From: Deltaproteobacteria bacterium
GTDB taxonomy: Bacteria > Desulfobacterota > DSM-4660 > Desulfatiglandales > Desulfatiglandaceae
DNA: 6,622 nt
Direction of reading: 5' to 3'
Assembly (NCBI GenBank): GCA_003646995.1
Contig: QMLZ01000162.1
Coordinates: forward strand, 1 to 6,622
In this document: positions 1 through 6,284 of the stretch, one piece after another
How the letters are laid out: each line of letters begins with the position of its first letter
How positions within the stretch are numbered: position 1 is the stretch's first letter
Notes under the pieces: model-generated
Seen by the model: only the letters and a program-made list of their open reading frames with translations
What the model was told of the DNA's origin: nothing
Databases searched by the model: none
Made by a program: the position numbers and the translations under genes

Positions 1-413
1 GAGAGCGTGCCGATCAATCGCCGCAAATAGATAAACTTTTCCTTTTGCAGAACGATGTCCTCTGGCAGCAGGTTGCTGGCCTGGAGCTCGGGTAGCTTCT
101 CCAGAGGCAACGGTTCTTTCCGTCGTTGACCCTGGCGATAGAAGTTGCTTATCAAGTTATGGGCAATGCGGAAGAGCCAGGCAGCGAAGGAGCCCTCGTG
201 TCGCCATTCAAAGCACCCGATTTCCTCGACCACTTTCAGGAAAGTCTCGGCCACCAGGTCCTCCGCATCCTGAGCCCGGCCCACGCGGTAGCTCACATAG
301 GCATAAAGCCTGGGAAAATAGTGGTCATACAGTTGCCTGAACGCCTGGGGATCTCGCCGAGCCTTCTCCACCAACTCCTGTTCGCGATCAGAGTTCAGCG
401 ACCGGCTGTCCAT
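1..413 (-). CDS. ECF-type RNA polymerase sigma factor, 5' part only
   Basis: Reading the minus strand from ATG at 413 gives 137 codons without a stop before the left edge, so the gene is cut by the window. The protein has the sigma-70 region 2 pattern: an N-terminal helix LVEKARRDPQAFRQLYDHY (residues 14-32), region 2.2 DAEDLVAETFLKV (49-61) and the region 2.3/2.4 block FAAWLFRIAHNLISNFYRQ (76-94). A linker follows, then the start of region 4 (about 115 onward). ECF sigma factors are usually about 180-200 residues, so most of the region 4 helix-turn-helix lies outside. They direct RNA polymerase to a small set of promoters, often under an anti-sigma factor. No anti-sigma is visible here. A GGGAG sequence five bases before the ATG supports the start. 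The gene is transcribed away from the ABC genes and shares their control region. Whether it controls them is unknown. Family assignment is firm; the subgroup is not. Confidence 0.93.
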   Translation of the reverse strand, partial: MDSRSLNSDREQELVEKARRDPQAFRQLYDHYFPRLYAYVSYRVGRAQDAEDLVAETFLKVVEEIGCFEWRHEGSFAAWLFRIAHNLISNFYRQGQRRKEPLPLEKLPELQASNLLPEDIVLQKEKFIYLRRLIGTL

Positions 414-427
414 ACCCGCTCCCGATT

Positions 428-455
428 TTGAGAAAAGTGCCTTTTCACTTATAAT
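428..455 (+). promoter_or_regulatory. Near-consensus housekeeping promoter for the 601 gene
   Basis: TTGAGA at 428-433 (five of six matches to the -35 consensus) is followed after 16 bases by a perfect TATAAT at 450-455. Transcription would start near 462, giving a leader of about 140 bases before the ATG at 601. The -35 begins only 15 bases from the start codon of the divergent sigma gene. Its promoter must therefore overlap this one, so the two directions could compete. Activity is inferred from consensus match only. Confidence 0.7.
432..450. promoter_or_regulatory. Possible operator: short inverted repeats in the promoter spacer
   Basis: GAAAAG-TGC-CTTTTC (432-446) overlaps a second symmetric pair, AAGTG-N6-CACTT (435-450). 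Both sit between the -35 and -10 of the promoter at 428-455, a position where a bound repressor would block polymerase and could also affect the divergent sigma gene. The arms are only 5-6 bp and AT-rich, so chance is a real alternative. No regulator gene other than the sigma factor is visible. Confidence 0.3.
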
Positions 456-481
456 AACACCAAATCGGCCAGAATACTGCA

Positions 482-556
482 CCGACGGATCAAATCCTAG
501 TGCTAGATAAGGGACGAGTGGTGGCCTGCGGCACCCACGAGTATACACCACGGTAG
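482..556 (+). pseudogene. C-terminal relic of an ABC transporter ATPase subunit
   Basis: In the frame ending at TAG 554-556 the DNA reads TDQILVLDKGRVVACGTHE (485-541). This is the conserved stretch that follows the H-loop in ABC exporter ATPases. Compare NADKIVVLDKGQIAATGTHAEL in the gene at 2583 and NADKILVIDNGRIIERGTHDEL in the gene at 4429. It continues only as YTPR before the stop, instead of the usual 20 or so residues ending in a YxxxYxSQ motif. Upstream, an in-frame TAA at 455-457 closes the frame. No ATG is present, and no Walker, signature or H-loop sequence precedes it. It is therefore a decayed fragment lying in the transcribed leader of the next gene. The VLDKG-x-VA-x-GTH wording resembles the TM287-type subunit more than the TM288-type ones. 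A chance match over some 19 residues is unlikely, though the exact ends are uncertain. Confidence 0.72.
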
Positions 557-600
557 CACTCGAATCAAGTTTCGGAGACGAGGGAAAACAGGAGAACTTA

Positions 601-2397
601 ATGTTCGGTGGGCCTAGACACATGCGACGTATGCTGTCGCAGGAAGAAGAAAGAGCACACGACGCGAGGCGGGCTACTCGCCGGATGCTGGGCTATCTGC
701 GCCCCTTCTGGCCGGCCATCGTCGCCGTGCTCGTGCTGATAGTGCTCAGTTCGCTGCTGCGCCTGGCCGGGCCGTACCTCATCGGTCTGGCGGTGGACCA
801 GTTCATCACCAGGGGCGACCGCGCCGGGCTGACGCGCACGATGTTGCTTTTGCTAGGCGCTTACCTGGGCAACTGGGCAGCAACGGCGGCCCAGTTTTAC
901 CTGATGGCCGTCATCGGACAACGAGTGCTGTATCAAATGCGCACCCAGATTTTCGAGCAGATACAGACGCTCTCGCTCAGCTTCTTCGACCGGCGGGAGA
1001 CCGGCGATATCATGTCGCGCCTGGTGAACGACGTACAGGTGATCAACCGCGTGCTCAACGTCGGGTTGGTGCGGGTGCTGGGCGATGCGCTCACCCTGAT
1101 CGGGATCGTCGTTGCCATGCTCGGTCTGAACTGGCGCTTGGCCCTGGCCAGCTTCACCGTGCTACCCGTGATGGTGCTGACCACCTCAGTTTTCTCCCGC
1201 CGCGCCCGCAAAGCTTTCCGCAGGACGCGGGAGACCATTGGCCGGGTGAGCGCCGAGCTGGAGGAGGGCATCTCCGGCATGAGAGAGGTGCAGGCCTTCA
1301 GCCGTGAGGAGGAGAACCTGGCCCGTTTCGCCCAGGCCAGCGCCGCCGACCGTGACGCCAACGTGCAGGCGGTGGGCATCACCTCCGCCTTCTCCCCTAC
1401 CCTGGACGTGCTGAGCACCATCGCTACAGCCATCGTCGCCGGATATGGCACTTATCTAGCGCTGAAAACTCCGCCCCTGGTCACTGTGGGCGTGGTCGTC
1501 GCCTTTCTTACTTACGTGCAACGCTTTTACCAGCCAATCCGCTCCCTGGCCCAGTTCTACACTCAGCTCCAGTCGGCGCTGGCCGGGGCAGAGCGTATCT
1601 TTGATATAATTGACACCCCGCCCGACATCGTGGACGCCGCCGATGCCATCGAGATGCCGCCCATCCAGGGCCGCGTCGAATTTGATCACGTCACCTTTGC
1701 CTACAAAGAAGATGAGCCGGTACTGGAGGACATCAGTCTGGTGGTCGAGCCGGGGCAGGCGGTGGCCCTGGTGGGACACACCGGCGCAGGCAAGACCACC
1801 ATTGTCAACCTGCTGGGACGCTTCTACGATGTGCAGAAGGGCACGGTCCGGGTAGACGGCTATGACGTGCGCCGGGTTACCCGTGCTTCCCTGCGTAAAC
1901 AAATGGGCATCGTCCTGCAGGATACTTTCCTGTTCTCCGGCACAGTGATGGACAACATCCGCTACGGCCGGCTAGACGCCACGGACGAGGAGGTGATCGC
2001 CGCCGCCAAAATGGTAAACGCCCACGACTTCATCACCCGCCTGCCGGAGGGTTACCAGACCGAATTGACCGAGCGGGGCAGTAACCTGAGCCAGGGCCAG
2101 CGGCAGCTCATCGCCTTCGCCCGCGCGGTGCTGGCCGACCCGCGTATCCTGATCCTGGACGAGGCCACGTCGTCTGTGGATACCCGCACCGAGATGTTGA
2201 TCCAGCAGGCGATGAGTAAATTGCTCACAGGGCGCACCAGCTTCGTCATCGCTCACCGGCTGAGCACCATCCGCAATGCCGACCAGGTGATCGTGATCGA
2301 AAACGGTCGCATCGTCGAACGGGGTACCCACGATTCGCTGATGGCTCGCCGTGGCACGTACTACGACCTGTACATGAGCCAGTTCCGGCGCAAATAA
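601..2397 (+). CDS. ABC exporter half-transporter, TM288-type subunit without adjacent partner
   Basis: A fused permease-ATPase of 598 residues, the usual length for an ABC exporter half. It should sit in the cytoplasmic membrane and expel a drug, lipid or peptide-like substrate using ATP. The transmembrane domain spans about 36-315 with six helices (near 36-64, 80-105, 156-174, 176-198, 262-288, 293-312). The ATPase domain has A-loop Tyr368, Walker A GHTGAGKTT (392-400), Q-loop Gln440, signature LSQGQ (496-500), Walker B ILILDE with catalytic Glu521, D-loop SSVD (524-527) and switch His552. The catalytic residues are canonical, but the signature has Gln for the first Gly of LSGGQ, as in Thermotoga TM288 and other B subunits of heterodimeric exporters. 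AGGAGA five bases before the ATG sets the start. It has its own promoter (428-455) and is followed by terminators, so it is probably monocistronic. It might work as a homodimer, borrow the A subunit encoded at 2583, or have lost its partner, of which 482-556 may be the remains. Confidence 0.95.
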   Translation: MFGGPRHMRRMLSQEEERAHDARRATRRMLGYLRPFWPAIVAVLVLIVLSSLLRLAGPYLIGLAVDQFITRGDRAGLTRTMLLLLGAYLGNWAATAAQFYLMAVIGQRVLYQMRTQIFEQIQTLSLSFFDRRETGDIMSRLVNDVQVINRVLNVGLVRVLGDALTLIGIVVAMLGLNWRLALASFTVLPVMVLTTSVFSRRARKAFRRTRETIGRVSAELEEGISGMREVQAFSREEENLARFAQASAADRDANVQAVGITSAFSPTLDVLSTIATAIVAGYGTYLALKTPPLVTVGVVVAFLTYVQRFYQPIRSLAQFYTQLQSALAGAERIFDIIDTPPDIVDAADAIEMPPIQGRVEFDHVTFAYKEDEPVLEDISLVVEPGQAVALVGHTGAGKTTIVNLLGRFYDVQKGTVRVDGYDVRRVTRASLRKQMGIVLQDTFLFSGTVMDNIRYGRLDATDEEVIAAAKMVNAHDFITRLPEGYQTELTERGSNLSQGQRQLIAFARAVLADPRILILDEATSSVDTRTEMLIQQAMSKLLTGRTSFVIAHRLSTIRNADQVIVIENGRIVERGTHDSLMARRGTYYDLYMSQFRRK

Positions 2398-2400
2398 GGC

Positions 2401-2426
2401 GCCCGGCACTTTCGGAAGTGGCGGGC
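2401..2426 (+). terminator. Hairpin just after the 601 gene, possible first terminator
   Basis: Eleven-base arms (2401-2411 and 2416-2426) pair with one G-G mismatch around a TCGG loop, starting three bases after the stop codon. The following bases (ACCTCTTTC) are only weakly T-rich. It may therefore act as an mRNA 3'-end stabiliser or a helper to the stronger terminator immediately downstream. Confidence 0.6.
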
Positions 2427-2439
2427 ACCTCTTTCAAAG

Positions 2440-2464
2440 ACCGTGACTCTGGTCACGGTTTTTT
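2440..2464 (+). terminator. Intrinsic terminator of the 601 transcript
   Basis: A perfect 8-bp stem, ACCGTGAC (2440-2447) with GTCACGGT (2452-2459), closes a four-base loop and is followed directly by a T run (2460-2464, then CTTCT). This is the standard rho-independent layout. It separates the 601 gene from the 2583 operon, which therefore needs its own promoter. Confidence 0.88.
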
Positions 2465-2491
2465 CTTCTGTAGCCCGTTTTCCCCCCACCT

Positions 2492-2510
2492 GTCACGCCA
2501 AAATCGTGAC
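2492..2510. promoter_or_regulatory. Inverted repeat GTCACG-N7-CGTGAC, candidate regulator site
   Basis: Perfect 6-bp half sites lie at 2492-2497 and 2505-2510, with centres 13 bp apart. They fall about 45-63 bp upstream of the start site predicted from the -10 element at 2543-2548, a spacing typical of an activator site. The same hexamer pair also makes the stem of the terminator at 2440-2459, so shared ancestry with that hairpin or coincidence are alternatives. Confidence 0.35.
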
Positions 2511-2539
2511 CGGAGACTCTTACGCGCGCACGATCCTCG

Positions 2540-2548
2540 TGGTATCAT
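2540..2548 (+). promoter_or_regulatory. Extended -10 promoter element for the exporter operon
   Basis: TGG-TATCAT (TG at 2540-2541, hexamer 2543-2548) fits an extended -10 element. The -35 region 17 bases upstream (TTACGC, 2520-2525) is poor, which an extended -10 can compensate for. Transcription starting near 2555 would leave a leader of about 28 bases holding the ribosome site at 2565-2574. A promoter is required here because of the terminator at 2440-2464. This exact choice is inferred. Confidence 0.45.
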
Positions 2549-2564
2549 GGGAATAAATCACGCC

Positions 2565-2574
2565 GAGGGAAAGG
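2565..2574 (+). promoter_or_regulatory. Ribosome binding site that sets the GTG start at 2583
   Basis: GAGGGAAAGG is purine-rich and ends eight bases before GTG 2583. The in-frame ATGs at 2418 and 2547 have no such site. The first lies across the terminator and the second overlaps the promoter -10. GTG 2583 is therefore preferred. Confidence 0.75.
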
Positions 2575-2582
2575 ATTCAAAG

Positions 2583-4436
2583 GTGAAATCACTGCGACGC
2601 ATGGTGCATTTTGTTAAACCTCACTGGCAGGCCAGCATCCTAGCAGTGGTACTGTTAATGGGTGTGGTGATGGCAGACCTGCTCATCCCGCGCTTGACCC
2701 AACGGGTCATTGACGATGGCATAGCCCAGGACAATATGACGGTCATCCTGACCACCTCCCTGATGATGCTGGGAGCAGCCGTCCTCAGCGCTTTGTTCGC
2801 CATCGGCAACACAGTGCTATCGGTGCGGGTGGGGCAGAGCGTGAGCGCCGACTTACGGAGCAGGCTCGTCAGAAAGGTGCAGGCGTTCTCCTTTGGCAAC
2901 CTAGACCGCATCCAGACCGGGCAGTTGCTGGTGCGGGCGACGAGCGACGTGAACCAGGTGCAGTCGATCGTGTTGATGTCCTTGCGCATGCTTGTCCGCG
3001 CTCCGCTGTGGATGATAGGCAGCGTGATCATGTTGATTCTGACCAGCCCACAGTTGGCGCTGATGATGGCCCTCCTGGTGCCGCTGGTCTTGGGGCTCGT
3101 ATGGATCTTTGCCGTCAAAGCGCGCCCCCTCTTTTTGACGGTCCAGAAAAGACTGGAAAAGTTGAACCAGGTCTTGCAGGAAAACCTGGCGGGCGTGCGC
3201 GTGGTCAAGGCCTTTGTGCGCGTCGAGCACGAAAACGCCCGCTTTGACCAGGTCAACCTCGGTTTGACGACCCAGACCGTCAAAGTGATACGCCTCCTGG
3301 CGGTACTGCTCCCCACGATGATCCTCATCGTCAACCTGGGAGTGGTGGGCGTCATCTGGTTTGGTGGGAATCTCGTCATCGGCGGGGATCTCACCGTGGG
3401 CGAGATCACGGCCTCTATCAATTACCTGATCTTCTCACTCTTTCCGATGCTCATGCTGGGGGGGATGATCGGCCCGCTCTCCGCCGCCGACGCATCCGCC
3501 GGGCGCATCTGGGAGGTGTTGGATAGCACCGCCGATGTGCAAGATCGTCCCCAGGCACGGGCCTTGCCCAACGTGCAAGGTCGCGTGGCTTTTGAAAACG
3601 TCAGCTTCAGTTATGAGCCACCCTTGCGAAGGTTGCCCACAGACTCGGAGACAACAGCGCTTTCGAAGAATGAAAATGCTTCCGCCCTAGAATCTACTCC
3701 CGAACCTTCGCAAGGGTTAGTGCTCAAGAACATCAACCTGGTGGCCGAGCCCGGCCAGGAGGTCGCTATTTTGGGCGCGACCGGTTCGGGCAAATCCAGC
3801 CTCATCCACCTGATCCCGCGCTTTTACGACGTTACGGAAGGCCGGGTGACTTTGGATGGCGTGGACGTGCGCGACATGCCGCTGCGTGCACTGCGCGCCC
3901 AGGTGGGCATGGCGTTGCAAGAGGCGGTACTGTTCAGCGGCACCATCCGCGATAACATCCGCTACGGGCGACCCGACGCGAGCGAAGCGGAGGTCATCGC
4001 CGCCGCTCGAGCTGCCCAGGCCCACGATTTTATCTCGGCTTTCCCCGATGGTTATGATACCGTCGTCGGGCAGCGAGGGGTGAACCTCTCCGGTGGCCAG
4101 AAGCAGCGCATCTCTATCGCCCGTGCGCTGCTGGTGCAGCCCAAGGTCCTTGTCTTGGACGACAGCACCAGCGCCGTAGATGTGGAGACAGAAGCGAAAA
4201 TCCAAGCTGCGCTGGATCAATTGATGGCCGGGCGCACTAGTTTCATCATCGCGCAGCGCATCAGCACGGTGCTCAATGCCGACAAGATCGTGGTGTTGGA
4301 TAAAGGGCAGATTGCGGCCACAGGTACACACGCCGAGCTGATGGCATCCAGTCCCATTTACCAAGAGATCTACCAGTCGCAACTGGGGTCTGGCCCAAGT
4401 TCTGTCGAAGGGAACGGAGAAGAACACAATGGCTAA
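2583..4436 (+). CDS. Heterodimeric ABC exporter, degenerate-site (TM287-type) subunit
   Basis: 617 residues from GTG 2583, which places the protein at the usual family start (SLRRMVHFVKPHW). Six membrane helices lie in about residues 15-296. The ATPase domain has A-loop Tyr344, Walker A GATGSGKSS (398-406), Q-loop Gln446, canonical signature LSGGQ (502-506), Walker B VLVLDD with Asp527 where the catalytic Glu should be, D-loop SAVD (530-533) and Gln558 in place of the switch His. Asp plus Gln is the hallmark of the A subunit of heterodimeric exporters such as Thermotoga TM287, whose own site binds ATP but hydrolyses it poorly. The partner is the gene at 4429, overlapped by 8 bp. Two oddities stand out. 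About 30 extra polar residues sit between the A-loop Tyr and the next strand (346-378), within DNA bounded by a 15-bp inverted repeat. There is also a short Gly/Ser/Glu tail after the YQSQ motif. An earlier ATG at 2418 is rejected because it runs through the terminator. Substrate unknown. Confidence 0.95.
   Translation: MKSLRRMVHFVKPHWQASILAVVLLMGVVMADLLIPRLTQRVIDDGIAQDNMTVILTTSLMMLGAAVLSALFAIGNTVLSVRVGQSVSADLRSRLVRKVQAFSFGNLDRIQTGQLLVRATSDVNQVQSIVLMSLRMLVRAPLWMIGSVIMLILTSPQLALMMALLVPLVLGLVWIFAVKARPLFLTVQKRLEKLNQVLQENLAGVRVVKAFVRVEHENARFDQVNLGLTTQTVKVIRLLAVLLPTMILIVNLGVVGVIWFGGNLVIGGDLTVGEITASINYLIFSLFPMLMLGGMIGPLSAADASAGRIWEVLDSTADVQDRPQARALPNVQGRVAFENVSFSYEPPLRRLPTDSETTALSKNENASALESTPEPSQGLVLKNINLVAEPGQEVAILGATGSGKSSLIHLIPRFYDVTEGRVTLDGVDVRDMPLRALRAQVGMALQEAVLFSGTIRDNIRYGRPDASEAEVIAAARAAQAHDFISAFPDGYDTVVGQRGVNLSGGQKQRISIARALLVQPKVLVLDDSTSAVDVETEAKIQAALDQLMAGRTSFIIAQRISTVLNADKIVVLDKGQIAATGTHAELMASSPIYQEIYQSQLGSGPSSVEGNGEEHNG
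3620..3717. repeat. 98-bp palindrome-bounded insertion inside the ATPase domain of the 2583 gene
   Basis: ACCCTTGCGAAGGTT at 3620-3634 and its exact reverse complement at 3703-3717 enclose 68 bp. The segment coincides with about 30 residues absent from both sister subunits: five residues separate the A-loop Tyr from VL in the genes at 601 and 4429, against 35 here. The reading frame stays open. The arms encode PLRRL and EPSQGL, and the middle encodes a polar stretch (about TDSETTALSKNENASALESTPE). This looks like a small palindromic or MITE-like element captured in a surface loop, comparable in principle to the palindromic elements found within Rickettsia genes. No clear target-site duplication is seen. 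The repeat is directly visible; its mobile origin is inferred. Confidence 0.65.
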
Positions 4437-6282
4437 CCAGTCAACCGATCATCAAAGCAAGCAACCCATTGTCGCCGGTGGGCCAGGCCCAGGCGGGAGA
4501 TTCCGGGGCACAAAGATCGAAAAAGCGCGCGACGTGCGCGGGACATCGAGGCGACTGATCATCTACTTGCGACCGTACAAGTGGGCGCTGGTGGGGGTGT
4601 TCATCCTCGTGGTGGTGAGTTCGGTGCTGGATCTGATGGGGCCTTTTCTGATCGGTGTCGCCATTGACAGGTTCATAGATCCCAACGGCGTTTTGTTCGG
4701 CGACGTGGGTGGACTGCTACGCGTCATTTTGCTACTGGTGGGTGCTTATCTGGCCTCCTGGCTGGCTCAAATCGGCCAGGGCACGATTATGGCGACGGTC
4801 GCCCAAGGAGCGATGCGCACTTTACGTCGCGATCTCTTCGAGCACTTGCAGACCCTCTCGCTCAGCTTCTTCGACCGACATCCCCACGGCGAATTGATGA
4901 GCCGTCTCACCAATGACCTGGACGCCATCAGTCGCGTGCTCTCCCAGAACGTGACCCAACTGTTTGGCGGTCTGCTCAGCCTGGTAGGTATCCTGGTCAT
5001 GATGTTCGCGATCAATTTTTGGCTGGCCCTGGCCTCCATGCTCGTCTTCCCGCTGATGATGGGGCTGGTAGGTTTCGTCGGCAAGCGCACCCGCCGTGGC
5101 TTCCGCAACTTGCAGATGAGGGTGGGCCGGTTGAACGGCCAGTTGGAGGAAATGTTCAGTGGCCAGCGAGTCATCATGGCCTTTGGACAGGAGGCTTCTG
5201 CTCTGGCCACTTTTGACGAGGCCAACCAGGCCGTGCGCGCCGCTGGCATCAAGGCCCAAACCTACGCCATGTTGGTCCCGCCGCTGATGGGTATCTTGAG
5301 CAATGCCAACATCGCCGTGCTCGCCGGTCTGGGTGGCTGGATGACCCTGCGGGGTCTGGCCAGCGTGGGTACGATTGCAGCCTTTTACAACTACTCGCGC
5401 AATTTCGCCCGGCCGCTGCGCCATTTGGGCGATCTCTACAACCAGATCCAGGCCGCGTTGGCCGGTGCCGAGCGCGTCTTCGAAGTGATTGACGAGCAAC
5501 CGGAGCTCACCGATGCACCCGACGCCGTCGCGTTGGATGATGTGGCTGGCGAGGTGGCCTTCGAGCACGTGGACTTTAGCTATGTGCCCGGCGTGCCTGT
5601 GCTCAAGGATGTTAGCCTGCAAGCGCAGCCCGGACAGACCGTTGCCCTGGTTGGGCCGACGGGCGCCGGCAAGACCACCATCGTCAATCTGCTCACCCGT
5701 TTCTACGACATTGACGGGGGCGCGATTCACGTGGACGGGCGGGACATCCGTGCGGTAAAGAAGGACAGCCTACGCCGCCAACTGGGGATCGTGCTACAAG
5801 ATACTTTTCTCTTTTCAAATTCAGTGATGGAGAACATCCGCTACGGACGGCTCGACGCCAGCGACGAGGAGTGCATCGCCGCCGCCAAGCTGGCCAATGC
5901 CGACCACTTTATCCGGCGTCTTCCCAATGGATATGATACCGAACTTTCCGAGCGCGGCAGCAACCTGAGCCAGGGCCAGCGGCAGTTGCTTGCCATCGCC
6001 CGCGCGGTGCTGGCCGACCCGCGCATCCTCATTCTGGACGAGGCCACCAGCAGCGTAGACACCCGCACCGAGGTTCACATCCAGGAGGCCCTGCTGCGGC
6101 TGATGGAAGGCCGCACCAGTTTCGTCATCGCCCACCGGTTGAGTACCATCCGCAACGCCGACAAAATTCTCGTGATTGACAACGGCCGCATCATTGAGCG
6201 CGGCACCCACGACGAGTTACTGGCCCAACGCGGGTTCTATCACAATATGTACATGAGCCAGTTCAGGGGAAAAGCTGCGTAA
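4429..6282 (+). CDS. Heterodimeric ABC exporter, catalytic (TM288-type) subunit
   Basis: 617 residues; the partner of the 2583 product. A Gly/Pro-rich, charged cytoplasmic N-terminus (1-45) leads into six membrane helices (near 52-80, 94-121, 175-194, 196-217, 280-305, 311-332). The ATPase domain has A-loop Tyr385, Walker A GPTGAGKTT (409-417), Q-loop Gln457, signature LSQGQ (513-517), Walker B ILILDE with catalytic Glu538, D-loop SSVD (541-544) and switch His569. In a dimer with the 2583 product, its Walker A, Glu538 and His569 meet that subunit's LSGGQ to form the working ATP site, and its LSQGQ completes the degenerate one. The N-terminal plan and stretches such as GGWMTLRGLASVGTIAAF and LSQGQRQLLAIARA recall Thermotoga TM288. 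The ATG lies inside the end of the upstream gene (8-bp overlap ATGGCTAA) with GGAGA at 4416-4420, so translation is probably coupled, favouring equal amounts of both subunits. It is a paralogue of the 601 gene, with short identical DNA blocks in both domains. Confidence 0.96.
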   Translation: MANQSTDHQSKQPIVAGGPGPGGRFRGTKIEKARDVRGTSRRLIIYLRPYKWALVGVFILVVVSSVLDLMGPFLIGVAIDRFIDPNGVLFGDVGGLLRVILLLVGAYLASWLAQIGQGTIMATVAQGAMRTLRRDLFEHLQTLSLSFFDRHPHGELMSRLTNDLDAISRVLSQNVTQLFGGLLSLVGILVMMFAINFWLALASMLVFPLMMGLVGFVGKRTRRGFRNLQMRVGRLNGQLEEMFSGQRVIMAFGQEASALATFDEANQAVRAAGIKAQTYAMLVPPLMGILSNANIAVLAGLGGWMTLRGLASVGTIAAFYNYSRNFARPLRHLGDLYNQIQAALAGAERVFEVIDEQPELTDAPDAVALDDVAGEVAFEHVDFSYVPGVPVLKDVSLQAQPGQTVALVGPTGAGKTTIVNLLTRFYDIDGGAIHVDGRDIRAVKKDSLRRQLGIVLQDTFLFSNSVMENIRYGRLDASDEECIAAAKLANADHFIRRLPNGYDTELSERGSNLSQGQRQLLAIARAVLADPRILILDEATSSVDTRTEVHIQEALLRLMEGRTSFVIAHRLSTIRNADKILVIDNGRIIERGTHDELLAQRGFYHNMYMSQFRGKAA

Positions 6283-6284
6283 AG

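Noticed and set aside
126..431. A 101-codon plus-strand open frame opposite the sigma factor
   Set aside because: The minus strand of the same bases encodes an unmistakable ECF sigma region 2, and the plus-strand translation has no family features.
515..562. A leader stem CGAGTG/CACTCG as a riboswitch
   Set aside because: Only six pairs over a 36-base gap, no recognisable aptamer, and much of the interval is better explained as the coding relic of an ABC ATPase.
933..1902. Long minus-strand open frames inside the 601 gene, and similar ones in the 2583 and 4429 genes
   Set aside because: They are antisense shadows of high-GC coding sequence: low-complexity translations, no domains, and no ribosome sites.
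2440..2510. A classical attenuator built from the CGTGAC/GTCACG repeats
   Set aside because: The terminator hairpin is the first structure transcribed, so the later arms are made too late to prevent it. The operon promoter also appears to lie downstream of all four copies.
2418..2582. N-terminal extension of the 2583 gene from ATG 2418 or ATG 2547
   Set aside because: The longer frame reads through the terminator stem and T run (giving FFF) and the promoter, has no ribosome site, and adds residues absent from the family. GTG 2583 has a good site and the expected N-terminus.
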